Of a stretch of DNA of 64,000 nt, positions 11,877-22,314 are shown piece by piece. The notes under the pieces are model-generated. The model had not been told where the DNA came from, made no database searches, and was given only the letters and a program-made list of their open reading frames with translations. How positions within the stretch are numbered: the stretch's first letter is position 1; every line of letters begins with the position of its first letter. Source of the stretch: Flammulina velutipes (Eukaryota; Basidiomycota; Agaricomycetes; Agaricales; Physalacriaceae); the NCBI GenBank assembly GCA_011800155.1, contig CM022368.1, forward strand, positions 2,728,001 through 2,792,000. The letters are read 5' to 3'. A program made the translations under genes and the position numbers.

Positions 11877-12213
11877 ATGGGCGGACCAAATCTCGAAATT
11901 TTCAAGTTCTCCTTGTATCTTTTCATTCCCATTGCTGCCTTGGTACATTTCGGTGACCCAGTCTGGTATAGGGAGAATGTCCTGCCTGTCAGTGAACCAT
12001 TAACATTGCGCAAGCTCTAATAACCGTTTCTCAGTACAAGGACAAACTGTTCCCACCGACAGCGAACAAGGTACTATCCCTGACTAGTTTCCAGGTTGTA
12101 TGCTCATATTCCGTTAGGAAATCCCCACAGAACAGGGTGCACTGAGAGAAGAATTAGCGCGTCTCAAAGCGCGCCGGCTATCCTCGAAACATGGACAGAA
12201 TGAAGAACATTGA
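11877..12213 (+). CDS. PET100: PET100, cytochrome c oxidase assembly factor
   Basis: This small mitochondrial inner-membrane chaperone is needed to assemble complex IV. Three exons (11877-11987, 12035-12070, 12118-12213) give 80 residues plus stop, and all junctions keep the frame. The start MGGPNLEIFKFSLYLFIPIA is the diagnostic PET100 N-terminus: a conserved GPNLE.FKF block leading into the single transmembrane helix. The C-terminal part, ending in LREELARLKARR, is a short basic helix, as in the family. The gene ends 36 bp from the convergent serine dehydratase. The length and motif make the call strong, although it is easily missed because no exon exceeds 111 bp. Confidence 0.9.
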
Positions 12214-12249
12214 TAAAGTGCGTCTCTATATCCCAACCTCTTAAGATAA

Positions 12250-13590
12250 CTAAACAGGCCTTTTCTCTAGCTCTACGATCTCACCGTCGTCAATGATAAC
12301 CTTCCACTTCCCTGATCCGCGCTTCGACACACTCTCCTCAATCATTGCCTCGTAATCTATGATATCCTTTATGGACACCTTGAAGCCACCACAAACAATG
12401 AAGACGACCGTCTTTCCCTCTCCCGGCCCAACCAACTTTTCGAACAACGCTGGGTGGTACGCCGGAACGAGTGTCGTTGAGCACGCCAGCTCGACAAGAA
12501 ACTTATGGTCGCCTACCAATATCATGCAGTTAGCAAAATACACACTATCTTCACAAACACGTACGAGCGAGTGAGACGGCAGCATGCATACTAAGCTCGT
12601 CCGGGACAGTAACACATTTCACTCCTCCCGGCCGTTCCAACGCCATTTTAACCACCTTGGCTACAGGTCGAGATGCACCCAAAGATCCGGACGCCAAAGA
12701 CGAGAACGCGCTAAACTGCGCCAGCTTGATGTTTTCCTCCTTGTCTTCAACAGCTTCGACGTATGGTGGCAGGTTTTGGCTGAACTGGCTGGCACGTTGG
12801 CCATTCAAAAGGGTAGAGTAATGGAAACAGTTGGATCCTTCTGTTTCGAGCGCGACTATGGGCACTACATTCAACTTTCAGCAGTTGCACACATTAGTTA
12901 GAGAATACGACACCTACCGTCATTCCACCCAGCCTTTTCGCTTCCGACAATGATCCCGCCCAGTAACCCGCCGCCTCCGACGCTACAAAAGATCGCATCT
13001 GGCTTGCGCGCCAGCTGTTTTGTGATCTCATCCACCATTGAACTATGTCCCTCCCACAGTGTAGCGTCTTCATACGCCGGTATCATAACACTAATCCATG
13101 ACCCCAATCAGAAATATCGCGAATATAAAAATACATATATCTTACGCGTTGCTCTGGTTGTCCACAGCTGCACGCGCAGCTCCCAGAGCTTCCGAATAGC
13201 AATTGCCTGCAACCAAGACTTGTGCGTTTTCACCTTGTAGTAGTTGGATCGTGCGCGCTGCTGCGCCCTCCGGAATGTAGACTGTGCATCGCACGCCGAG
13301 ACGGTTGGCTGCCGACGCGGCGGCTAGTCCGGCATTACCGCCTGACGCGACGATAGCATGCACCGACGCTCCATGTTTTTCTTTCGCCTTCTGAACAAAG
13401 AAAGAAATGCCTCGTTGTTTAAAGGAGTGGCACGGTTGGAGATTCTGAATGGACTGATCAGATTTGTGATAACCAAGTTTCCTGGGATCTTCACTTCAAG
13501 CTTGAGATATACAGAACACCCTAGCAATCTAGAGATGTACTGAGATTGGATGAGGGGCGTTTCTTCCCAGAGAACGGATTGAGAGGACAT
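12250..13590 (-). CDS. CHA1: L-serine/threonine dehydratase (PLP, fold type II)
   Basis: This enzyme deaminates L-serine (and L-threonine) to pyruvate (or 2-oxobutyrate) and ammonia. Reading the minus strand, MSSQSVLWEETPLIQS leads into the PLP-lysine motif PCHSFKQRGISFF (about 13400-13435). Next come VASGGNAGLAAASAANRLG, the substrate-loop region, and the phosphate-binding Gly loop SVGGGGLLGGIIVG (about 12945-12985). The C-terminal part includes VVFIVCGGFKVSIKD and ends ELEKRPV. About five introns. An in-frame ATG seven codons upstream (13611) is an alternative start. Total length of about 345 residues fits the monofunctional CHA1/SDS family without a regulatory ACT domain. It is convergent with PET100. 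The symbol is by yeast analogy. Confidence 0.9.
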
Positions 13591-13733
13591 TGTAAGATGC
13601 ACGAATTCCAATCAGGGGTCTGCTGTTATGTAGATGGTGACTCACAACACGGTTGACCGCCCTTCCATGCACGCGCCAATAATACCTATGCTGAGTAAGT
13701 ATTTATCGTAGTCTTACCAAGCTACAAGATTAA

Positions 13734-16554
13734 CTACTGATCGAACTCCTCAATTGCCTGGGCGCCCTCAGCTCCAAGCGTACATTCCAACAACGGCATG
13801 ACCTCTGCAGCTCGCCGACCCTCCTTGACGGCCTTGACCACCCGTTCCATTATACTCTTCACCCTATTTTCATCCAAACCCTTCTCCCCCCTCGCCTCCT
13901 TCTCATCAGCCAGAACCTGCAGCTTCCTCTCCAACACCTGCATCTTCCCCTCCGCATGCCCAATCTTCAGCACCAGAGAGCTTTCCCGCCTCTCCAAAGT
14001 CTGAAGCTTGGGTGATTCAGGCCGATACTGCAACATGTTCCGCATGCGCACAGCGTTTCGTTTCTGGTCATCCCGCATCTTCTCGGTCTTCAGAGGTGTA
14101 CATGGTGCCGGGAGAGCCTTCGTGAACGTCGACTTGGTGACAGACCGCTCAATCTTGAGAACCACGGGTCCACTCTCGAAGCTATCGTCGATGTTCCCAA
14201 TGTCATGCAGAGGTTCGCCTTGTCCTTCGTCCTCTTCATGAACGCTAGAGCTATCGTTCTGGGGCGGGTGAAAGCCGCCAAAAAGAAAGTCTGCAGTGGT
14301 GCCACGATCATCGTCGGGGTCAGAGTCGTCAGAAGAATGCGAATTGGCCTTTCGAGAGGGTTGTCGTTGACGACTTAGTATGTCCATTCGTGAGGGACCT
14401 GGCATAGATATGCTAAATTTCAAGGGCGAACCATGTCGGGGAGAACGAACGGAGGTAGCTTTATATTGCAATCCTTCCGGTACGCGTCTCTGGAGATTAG
14501 GTGAAGACAGAGCCCGGTTCTTCGGCCTGGGGGTAGGTGTATCCATATTCGAGAAAGGCGAGCTTCGGGGCAGTGGCGAAGGCGTCTTCAGAACGTCCAA
14601 CTTCCTCTTCTTCACCGGCGTTATATCACGAGAAGGCGACGGCCGTTTTCTCTTAAGCGGGGGAGAAGGTCGTCGAGCCAGAGGCGACGATTTGGGTGAC
14701 GGCAACACCGGTTTCATCAATGGTGACGACGAGTGCACCTCGCTCTGCGAATCGACAACTTCGATACCCAGGTGTGGCGCCAAAAGCTTGTGCATCGTCC
14801 TTCCCCTCTCGTCATCGTCCATATCAGAGCTAGAGTCATAACCGCTCCTATCGTGGGCATTCTGCTGCAGAGGCCTTGTTGAAGTGGCGGAAATTCCGCT
14901 GGCCGGAATGCCCAACCATCCTCTGATAACCTCCAGTTGCCTCTGCTTTCCTCTGTTATCTGCCCATTTGGCCGCAAGCTCTTCAGCCTGTTCGCCTACG
15001 AGGTTCTTCAGCGAAACATCAACACCATCCTCATCGTGAGACAGGTCATTGAGAACACGCAGGTCGCATGACTGTGTTGAAGGCGCAGAGCCTAATCCAC
15101 GGAGGTAGGGTGAGAATGCCCGGTGTATTCCGGCCCAGTCTAAGTTATCCAAAGCTGGATCCAAAGTATTCGGAACGATCGTTTTCGGCCTGAACAGATT
15201 TACGAAGGCCTGTAATTCAGGCAAGGGAGAATGTCGAGCAAGAGGAACAAGCTGTTGGTCGTCAATACGTTGCATAGAAGGTAGTCGCTAAGAGCTTACC
15301 AGACAAGTCACTTCCTCGCCAGCCAGTATTTGATTTCGGGTGTTCGTTTGATATGTCCTCCATCGCGCCGTGTTCATCGTGCTGACAGGATTGACATAGA
15401 CGACGCGTTCCCCTGTAGTACTCAAACCATTCGGTGCATCTACAGGAACATCAACATATTCACAGCGCTCGAATCGTTCACAGGCATGGAATCTTGTTAT
15501 GCTGGGATCTCTGACGGACGCCGCCCGAAGAATTGGTTCCCGCGAGAGACGGGTGAGAATGGAATGCTTGTATCGGTCTGTGTGTATCTATTTCAACCAG
15601 TTAGTACTCGTCCAAAGAATGAGCAATAATACCCACGTTTGAGCCAAACGCTAGCGCGACAGCCTTAAGTATATCTTCATATCCCCAAGTCCAAGTATTC
15701 AAGAAAAAATGAGTCGAGGGATGCATGAGCCGCATCAAGGCTATCATGCCAGTCGTAGCGTCCTCCTAGGCAGCGTTAGACGACAGCGATGGAAACGTAA
15801 TTGACATACCTTAGTGGGGACATCTTCAATATTCATAACACATGCCGTATCGAGATAAATAGCTTTGAGGGTCTTGTAAACTCCAGGTGTCGCTCCGGGA
15901 ACAGATAAATATGGTTGAAGAAAAGGGTTGTGTCGCAGTGAGTCCAAAAACCACGGCTCTGCGCGAATGTCTCCAGTGTGCAGGACAGCGCCTTGATTGC
16001 CTTCGATGAGAAACCTAGTTGGGATGAGTTGAGGATACATATGTATATGAGGTAGACAAGCATACATGACGGAGCCGGGCATATGATTAGCGTCGATGAG
16101 AGTAATAGTGACGGACTGGTTTCCAGATATCTCGACTAGGGTAGGGGTATTAAGTGGAAGTACTTTCTGCAAAACAATGTTGTCAAGGTGAGAGAAGGAT
16201 ATATGGCCTAGGACGCACGAGCAGATCTTTAGATCCTTGATAATAAACTTCTCCGTGTTCACTGATGACTGGGTCGACCTTTAGGTGGCCATATGTCCTC
16301 TTCTTCTCTGCGCGTAACTGGTGTTCATGTAAAGCTCGTTCCTTGTAGACCTCATGGCGAAGAAGGATTTCCTTGGTATCCCGCGAGCAGATTACTTGCT
16401 GGTCGAAGGACTTGGCCTGCAGACCTCCAATGTGGTCCGAGTGAGCATGAGTGAGGAGATGGAGTTTCGCGGGCTCCTTGAGCGTCCTGAAATCATCGAC
16501 ACGAATGTACGGATATTCGACGATGAACGAGTTGTGTGGCGTTCCAGGAGGCAT
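13734..16554 (-). CDS. Artemis/SNM1-like metallo-beta-lactamase DNA repair nuclease
   Basis: This is a beta-CASP metallo-beta-lactamase nuclease of the SNM1/PSO2/Artemis group, acting on DNA ends or cross-links in the nucleus. From ATG 16554 the protein starts MPPGTPHNSFIVEYPYIRVD and reaches the zinc motif LLTHAHSDHIGGL within about 45 residues. The metal motifs DANHMPGSVM and HTGDIRAEPW and the YLDTA block follow. The beta-CASP part continues through the small exons at about 15290-15740 (HACERFERCEYVDVP, VVYVNPVSTMNTARWR) and ends with LVPLARHSPLPELQAFVNLF and PKTIVPNTLDP. The first-position zinc motif so near the N-terminus is like Artemis (SNM1C) rather than PSO2, which has a long leader. 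The last exon (about 510 codons) is a Ser/Pro-rich acidic tail ending in a coiled-coil-like segment (LVLKIGHAEGKMQVLERKLQ). Family call strong; Artemis versus PSO2 is moderate. Confidence 0.85.
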
Positions 16555-17190
16555 TAAGGATGGTGTTTACAGCACATCTGTGCAGATGGTGGCGGTTAAA
16601 AGACAAGTATCTCCGACGCCTCAACATCGGTTCCGCCATCACGTGCCCGTGATCGCTTTGTCTTCCGAGCTTCCACCAGTGATATCCATTGATTATCATT
16701 AAGAAATCTGGCAATCTGGTCAACCTCAAAGGAGAAACTTGTTGGAACAAAAATACTGCTGGTTTGAACGTACCGCCACCCCGCCACATTTTTTCAATTC
16801 TTGCGCCAGGTCCTATGAACTGAAAGTCACAGTGGCACCACCACCACAACTCAGTGTCACGTCGCTTGTCTATTATTCTCATTGACTTGTAGCGTCTTGG
16901 AAACGCTGGCACCACTTCTTGTCTCGTTCGTGTGGACATGATGGATCTGTTCGTAACCACTGTGGGTCCCAGTGGTATTGTTCTAAAACAGATACATCAG
17001 CCTCGAGGGTATTGTTCTCGTTTATGATATTATTGTTTTTTGTATCGAGGATCGTTCCCTTGTTCTACGCTCACAGAATACAAAGGAGATGGAAGCGTAC
17101 AAAAGGAGGGGTACAATTGGTACGAGATCGACAGCTCTTCCAACCTTCACGAAAACATACTAACGATTATTCACAGCTTGACGCCTATTC
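16555..17190. other. divergent intergenic region between the nuclease and the next gene
   Basis: Mostly promoter. At 16638 there is an E-box-like CACGTG within the inverted repeat ATCACGTGCCCGTGAT. A 29-codon ORF (MMDLFVTTVGPSGIVLKQ...) starts at 16938. It could be joined by a GTATTG..CGAG intron to an open frame at about 17050-17264 (for example TEYKGDGSVQKEGYNW), overlapping the start of the next gene out of frame. This is either an upstream ORF or an alternative 5' gene; I cannot decide. Nothing else is recognised. Confidence 0.4.
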
Positions 17191-19464
17191 ATGCCCGAAG
17201 TTTCTTCCTCCGTTCCCGAACCCCAAATTGCCCCAGACCTTGGCGCCGGCGTCGAGGCTGCTAACAGTAGCATGCCCGACGCTCAGCCACCAGCGCCAGA
17301 ACCGCCAGTACCAGCACCCCCAGCTTCGACGAGGCCACCTGCCACCCTTGCGCCAGTAAACGCGGTCTCCTTTCTCGCTGTGCCTCCGGCCAGGCTCTCT
17401 CCCGTCGACGAATTCTCCGACATAAGCGATATCTCCCGCACCACATCCCCGGGCCGTTCTCCAGGCCGTACTCCAGGTATCAGCATGGCCACACTACCGT
17501 CATCCCCGTCAGAACCAGTGGTGCTTCGACACGACGATCCCTCGGGCTTCTTCGAGGTGATACTCGGTGTGACTCTCTTCGCCGCCTGCAGAGCATGGAT
17601 CACTCGCGTCTTTCAAGAAGTCGGCGTTAGGCGGACTAGGATTCGCTCCAGATTATCCATATACTCTCCATCATATGATGGTACTGAACCTAGACATCCA
17701 CCCACTATCTTCGTCGACCCGCCCCCCGACGGCACTACCGACCCAGCAAGGTGCCCCACACCAGGTCCCATGGGACCCATCCGAAAGGTTTTTACGGATC
17801 CAGTCATAGATCTGCCAGTACGGTCCAACATACGGTCTGCTCTACTCACCAAGGCACTGAAGCTTTTTCCTGGGCCCGGACGTAAAAAGATGGATGTACT
17901 GGAAACTCCTGCTGCTGAAGCTCCAACCAAAGCGATAGAGCCCACTCCAACTCAGGCTGATGGTCAAATCATTCATGTACAAGCCACTCTGGTTTCCAGC
18001 TCTCCGCCTGCGACAAAATCTCTGGATCCTGCTCCTGTTCCACAGACGCCACAATCTAAGCAGTCTTTGCCATCCGGGCAATCTCGGGCTTCGAATTCTC
18101 AGCTTCAGCGTAGAGGCTCTGTGTTATCTCAGCCGTCTCCTTCACAACGCGTGCTCGATGATACCCGAGATGCAGCACCACGCCCTGGCAGTAACACTCC
18201 ATCGGGGAAGGTCACTTCGACTTCGACGTCACTCAGCTATGTTAGCGCCCCAGCAGATTCTGGATCGGGTACTGGTAGTGGCAGTGGTGAGTCTCTTACA
18301 TTCCCTTCCTTCTGTGTTCTGTGTCTTATAATAAGTAGGGGAGGCAAATCCGCCTGGAATTTCCTCGCCTGTCCCTACTGAGATCGACGTTCAAGTTGGT
18401 GGCTCGTTGATCCCGGGTTTGCAAAGTTCCTTTTCGGCGGGCGTTAGTGGCCCTACTCAAACCCAGATGACCCTCGATGAGACTTCACGACATCTCTTGC
18501 GTAACTATCAGGCTCCAGCCTCTGTGGGATCCTCTCAAGCGGTAACTGCGGTAACGCTTACGAATGACACTGAAACAGAGGACAATCTCAACGCCGTAGC
18601 ACATAGGTTGAGGGGTCAGTTGCCTTACTCTGATGACTGTGATGATGCTGACGACTTGGTAGGCATACCACACGATCCGTCTGGAAGCATTACAGGCCTC
18701 GACTACACTTTGAATGCTGAGACACCTAGCAGGAATGCAACCTCGACATATGTAGAAGACAGTCATGAAGATTTCCCACCATTCCCACTCTTTACTAGAG
18801 GCCGTTCACGCAGGCGGAGGACACCAAGAGGATTCCTTGGTAACACGTTGGACATGAGCAGCATCACGACTTCAGGCGGTGAGCTTGTCATTCACTCTGA
18901 CATTCCTTTGAGTGTACTGACGAGTTATGCTTACATTGAGACACTCCACAAATCAACATCCTGGGAGGTCCCTTTACGACCAGCCCGGAAGAGTACCACA
19001 TTGCGATACCGTCTGATTCTTTCTACTCGTCTATGGGTGCACCGTCAGGCCTTGCCCGTCCTGCAGCGCTCCCACCCGCCTCCGCCACCGTCGAACCAGC
19101 AAGCCCGACTACAAGGAACTTGAGCGATGGTTCCACTCCCACCCAACCTCGACAGGTATTCGAGCCGCCACCAATCGAGTCAATTCCTTCTCTACCATTA
19201 GTGTACACCGAAGGGTCGATGGCTACGAGTACAAGGCCGATCCGTGGTTCGCCCAGATCTTCCGGAGATTCGCACAGTACACCACGAGCCAGTCCCTCCC
19301 GCTTCCAGGTGTATGACAGCTACTACCCCGAGTCGCCCATTCCTCGTGTGGAGAAGTTCATCTTCTCGCCTACGTATGGGTTCTTGTCGTACACAAGGTT
19401 AAAGATGGAGTACAGGGCGGCGCGGAGGATGGAGCTGAAGAGGAAGCTAAAGACTAGTGAGTGA
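17191..19464 (+). CDS. unrecognised Pro/Ser-rich protein with one central hydrophobic segment
   Basis: I do not recognise this protein. Three exons (17191-18286, 18339-18878, 18941-19464), joined in frame across introns of 52 and 62 bp, give about 719 residues. The N-terminal 110 residues are Pro/Ala/Ser-rich and disordered. A hydrophobic stretch, FFEVILGVTLFAACRAW, lies around residues 120-136 and may be a membrane anchor or buried helix. It is followed by a basic patch (RVFQEVGVRRTRIRSR). The middle is Ser/Pro-rich with a Gly-Ser run (GSGTGSGSGE). The C-terminal end is ordered and more conserved-looking: FQVYDSYYPESPIPRVEKF, YTRLKMEYRAARRMELKRK. Probably a basidiomycete-specific protein. 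The stop is TGA at 19462-19464. Confidence 0.65.
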
Positions 19465-20026
19465 TATCACGACTTTGATATTATTCTTTTTTTGACTGTG
19501 GCGTAGTTCTGACTTTTGGGCTGTACTGACTAGTGAGCTGGTTGGGACAATGTAACGATATATTATGATGAAGTAGTAGAATGTAGCATAAAGTCCCTTG
19601 CGTACTATTTTAATGACTGTTACAATAGAAGAGAACAAACTAAGCATTTAGCACCAGACATGATTTGTCCACGATATCTTTCAAGCTACCTCTTGAATTG
19701 CCACAATGCCTAAGTAGAGATTGTTATCTACTCAACGATGCAGGTTGTCCGAGGCGAAGCAAGCTTAAGTTTACGATAGTACCAGCAGTCCGTACTATTT
19801 ATCAAGTGCTGCATTCAGAAACCGAGAGAAGAGTGCGGAATGAAAGGGATATTATACACAAGGCGGTAAAGCGACGGTGATGGTGATAGTACATAAATGT
19901 TGAACAGGCATGTTATACATCGACGAAGGGCTCGGAACAACTTGAACAAGACGAAGAGTAAACGATGAAAAACAAAACAACATTCAAGTTAACAAGGAAA
20001 GCAGTGACAATATAGCAAGAGACTCT
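19465..20026. other. intergenic region between convergent genes
   Basis: No gene is recognised. It holds 3' UTRs of the flanking convergent genes. A segment at 19587-19638 resembles one at 22262-22301 (shared cores ATAAAGTCCCTTGC and ACTGTTACAA). The ORF at 19665-19880 has no recognisable features. Confidence 0.5.
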
Positions 20027-21535
20027 TCACATATGTCTTTTCGTCGCCATGAGACGACGAAATTCAGGCCCATTGACCTCTCCCATGGTCTTGAACCAAG
20101 AATTCCAATTGATCAAATCTAGATCGAAATTGAGAATCCTTCTCGATTCCTCCCTCGTCACGCCTCCTGCTGAACACAGCTTAGCGACGCCCTCTGGGTC
20201 TACCTGAGGCCGAATCGCAGTCTTCCTCCAATCGACACCGATTTTCTTCGTGTACGAGACCAAAGCGGCGCAGAACGGTTTGTGAGGGACGTCGGTATGC
20301 TTCCACGCCAACGCCTGACACTCTTTCGAACAGTACGACACGACCTTGCACCCACTGCAAGCCTGAAACCTGCGGCTCTGTTTGCTAAAAGTCTCGAAGC
20401 ACCCGGGGGCGTGGCACCTATCCGACGTGACCAGTCTGTAGATCTTGTCATACGCGACGACAAGGTTTTGGTCTGGAATTTGTTTCGAACTTGAAAATAG
20501 TCGTGATTCTGTTATGATCATGGGATGGTAGCGGTGGATATTGGCTTGGATCTTCGGGTCCTCACGAGCCATTAGGATGAGGACGTGGCCGCATGTAGCA
20601 AGCAGTTTTTTGGTCGGGGTTTGTGGGCCGTCAGAGACCATTGAACCAGGGAGAGCGTCATATATGTAGATAGCCTTTGACACGGACATGACCATGTCTG
20701 CTGCATGTGGCTGCCATGCAGTGATCAGGTGCATATCCCCTTCGAAGAAGCGATTCCTCACGCAGACCAAAATGTGTAGGACCATGGTGAATAAGAGGCG
20801 TGATTGAGCACTGTCTGGCAGAGCAAGCACCCGCTCGAAGTGGTACATGAACTGTCGAGGGAAGTCGGGTACAGTGGAGATCACTGAGGTGAACGTTGTT
20901 CCAGCGGAGAGCATGAGGAGATGGATGAATATAACGATTTTCTGTTCTTCGTAGGCGTGGTACAGCTTCCACAGTGACTGTAGCATCATCTCGGGCGGGT
21001 TCACAAACACATCGCTCGGCTGCTTGGGCCAAGGGAGGCTCTCTCCTCGTTGCTCGGCCTTTCGAGCCTCCTTGCGGGCTTGATCTAGAGAAGGCCACTG
21101 ATTTTCAATACGACCGGTCTCGAGAAAGGCGAGGGATACGAAGGAAACCGCCCTCTCAACGAGGTGAGGAAACGCCTCGCCGATCGGTGGAGCGTCCAAG
21201 ATGTGGGTCGAATCGAAAGTTGGTTGACCATATGTCTCAGCACATTGGCACGTCGACAACCGTTTTTCCAGAGCGAGGATTGCAGAATCGAGGCGTCGAA
21301 TGGTTAAAAAGCGTAGAATTACGGCAAAGATGTCTGGGCGCACGCAACGGAGTTCGGCGTATACTGAGGGTTCGGTGTTGAATATATGCATGCAAGAGAG
21401 ATAGTAGCATGCGCAGTGCTTTGGCTTGTCTAGATTTGCTAACGAGTCCACAAATGTATCCATGAATCCTGCGGTGATTCTCATCCGATTCACCCGGGAA
21501 GGGTCTTCGGTTTTTATGAAAACTTCGATAGACAT
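20027..21535 (-). CDS. MYND-type zinc finger protein
   Basis: The protein has a C-terminal MYND zinc finger (about residues 375-425 of 502), visible as CFETFSKQSRRFQACSGCKV followed by SYCSKECQALAWK and HKPFC. This gives the C..C, C..C, C..C, H..C pattern that binds two zincs. MYND fingers mediate protein-protein contacts. The N-terminal 370 residues are helical, without a recognised domain, and resemble the large mushroom families of MYND proteins of unknown role. The first ATG in the frame is at 21535 (MSIEVFIKTED). The frame stays open upstream to about 21600, so an additional 5' exon (around 21590-21660) is possible. Confidence 0.8.
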   Translation of the reverse strand: MSIEVFIKTEDPSRVNRMRITAGFMDTFVDSLANLDKPKHCACYYLSCMHIFNTEPSVYAELRCVRPDIFAVILRFLTIRRLDSAILALEKRLSTCQCAETYGQPTFDSTHILDAPPIGEAFPHLVERAVSFVSLAFLETGRIENQWPSLDQARKEARKAEQRGESLPWPKQPSDVFVNPPEMMLQSLWKLYHAYEEQKIVIFIHLLMLSAGTTFTSVISTVPDFPRQFMYHFERVLALPDSAQSRLLFTMVLHILVCVRNRFFEGDMHLITAWQPHAADMVMSVSKAIYIYDALPGSMVSDGPQTPTKKLLATCGHVLILMAREDPKIQANIHRYHPMIITESRLFSSSKQIPDQNLVVAYDKIYRLVTSDRCHAPGCFETFSKQSRRFQACSGCKVVSYCSKECQALAWKHTDVPHKPFCAALVSYTKKIGVDWRKTAIRPQVDPEGVAKLCSAGGVTREESRRILNFDLDLINWNSWFKTMGEVNGPEFRRLMATKRHM

Positions 21536-22314
21536 GGATTGTCCTAAAAATGGGGTGAGCCATTGAATTTTGTAACGTGCATACACACGTACTGCTCTGC
21601 CACTCGATGATGGTAAGTGATAGAAAGGTAGCTGCCAATCGCAGATCAGGTCACGTACCCATTATCAACCTGAGCGGAGCACAATAGAACAAGGACGGTA
21701 ATTGATCATTTTCGAAGTTTTTTGTAGTCGTGGCACGTTCTAAAGTCTGAAATGCTGTCCAAAAAAGGAAGGAGCGAAAAGAAGGAGAGAGCTCTGTATG
21801 TCTATCTCCTGGTTCAGCGTTCAGAGCTCAGGAAGAAGGTATTTCCCAATACACTGTATCTGATAGCCTCCAAGTTCATTCTGAGCTCTCGACAGGACCC
21901 TCAAGATGAAATGCTGTCAGATTTTCCATTTTTGGCCACATATGTAGCAATCCAAATCCGGATTATTAGGTCTCGCGAAGTGCGGTACTCTCTGTTCATA
22001 GTTCATCGGAATCTATCTACCAGAATCCTGTAAATACGGGTTATAAAAATATAAGAACTAGGCTATTTTTATGATGAATCATCTAGAAGGGCGAGAAGAC
22101 GAGAAGACGTTGCACATTATTGAATCGCGCCCAAAAGGGCGGGATGAGGGAAATGACCCAAAGGGGAGATCATTATGTAATTATTTTTAGTATCTGGACG
22201 CTATGCATACCCTACGCGTGAGTTGAACTTGACGAGAAGAAGGTAACTATAAATATGACGTAGGATAAAGTCCCTTGCTCGCACTGTTACAACAAAAGAG
22301 AATGAAATACATAT
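21536..22314. other. AT-rich intergenic region
   Basis: No supported gene. The ORF at 21752-22033 is Lys/Arg-rich without recognisable domains. A segment at 22262-22301, just past the 3' end of the cyclin gene, shares ATAAAGTCCCTTGC and ACTGTTACAA with 19587-19638. The first 120 bp may contain a non-coding or coding 5' exon of the MYND gene. Confidence 0.4.

Noticed and set aside
12898..13240. plus-strand ORFs over serine dehydratase
   Set aside because: The minus strand contains the Gly loop and PLP-lysine motifs.
17613..17945. minus-strand ORF within the Pro/Ser-rich gene
   Set aside because: Shadow of a Pro-rich coding exon.
20658..21381. alternative-frame ORFs on both strands over the MYND gene
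   Set aside because: The long minus-strand frame contains the MYND finger; these have no features.
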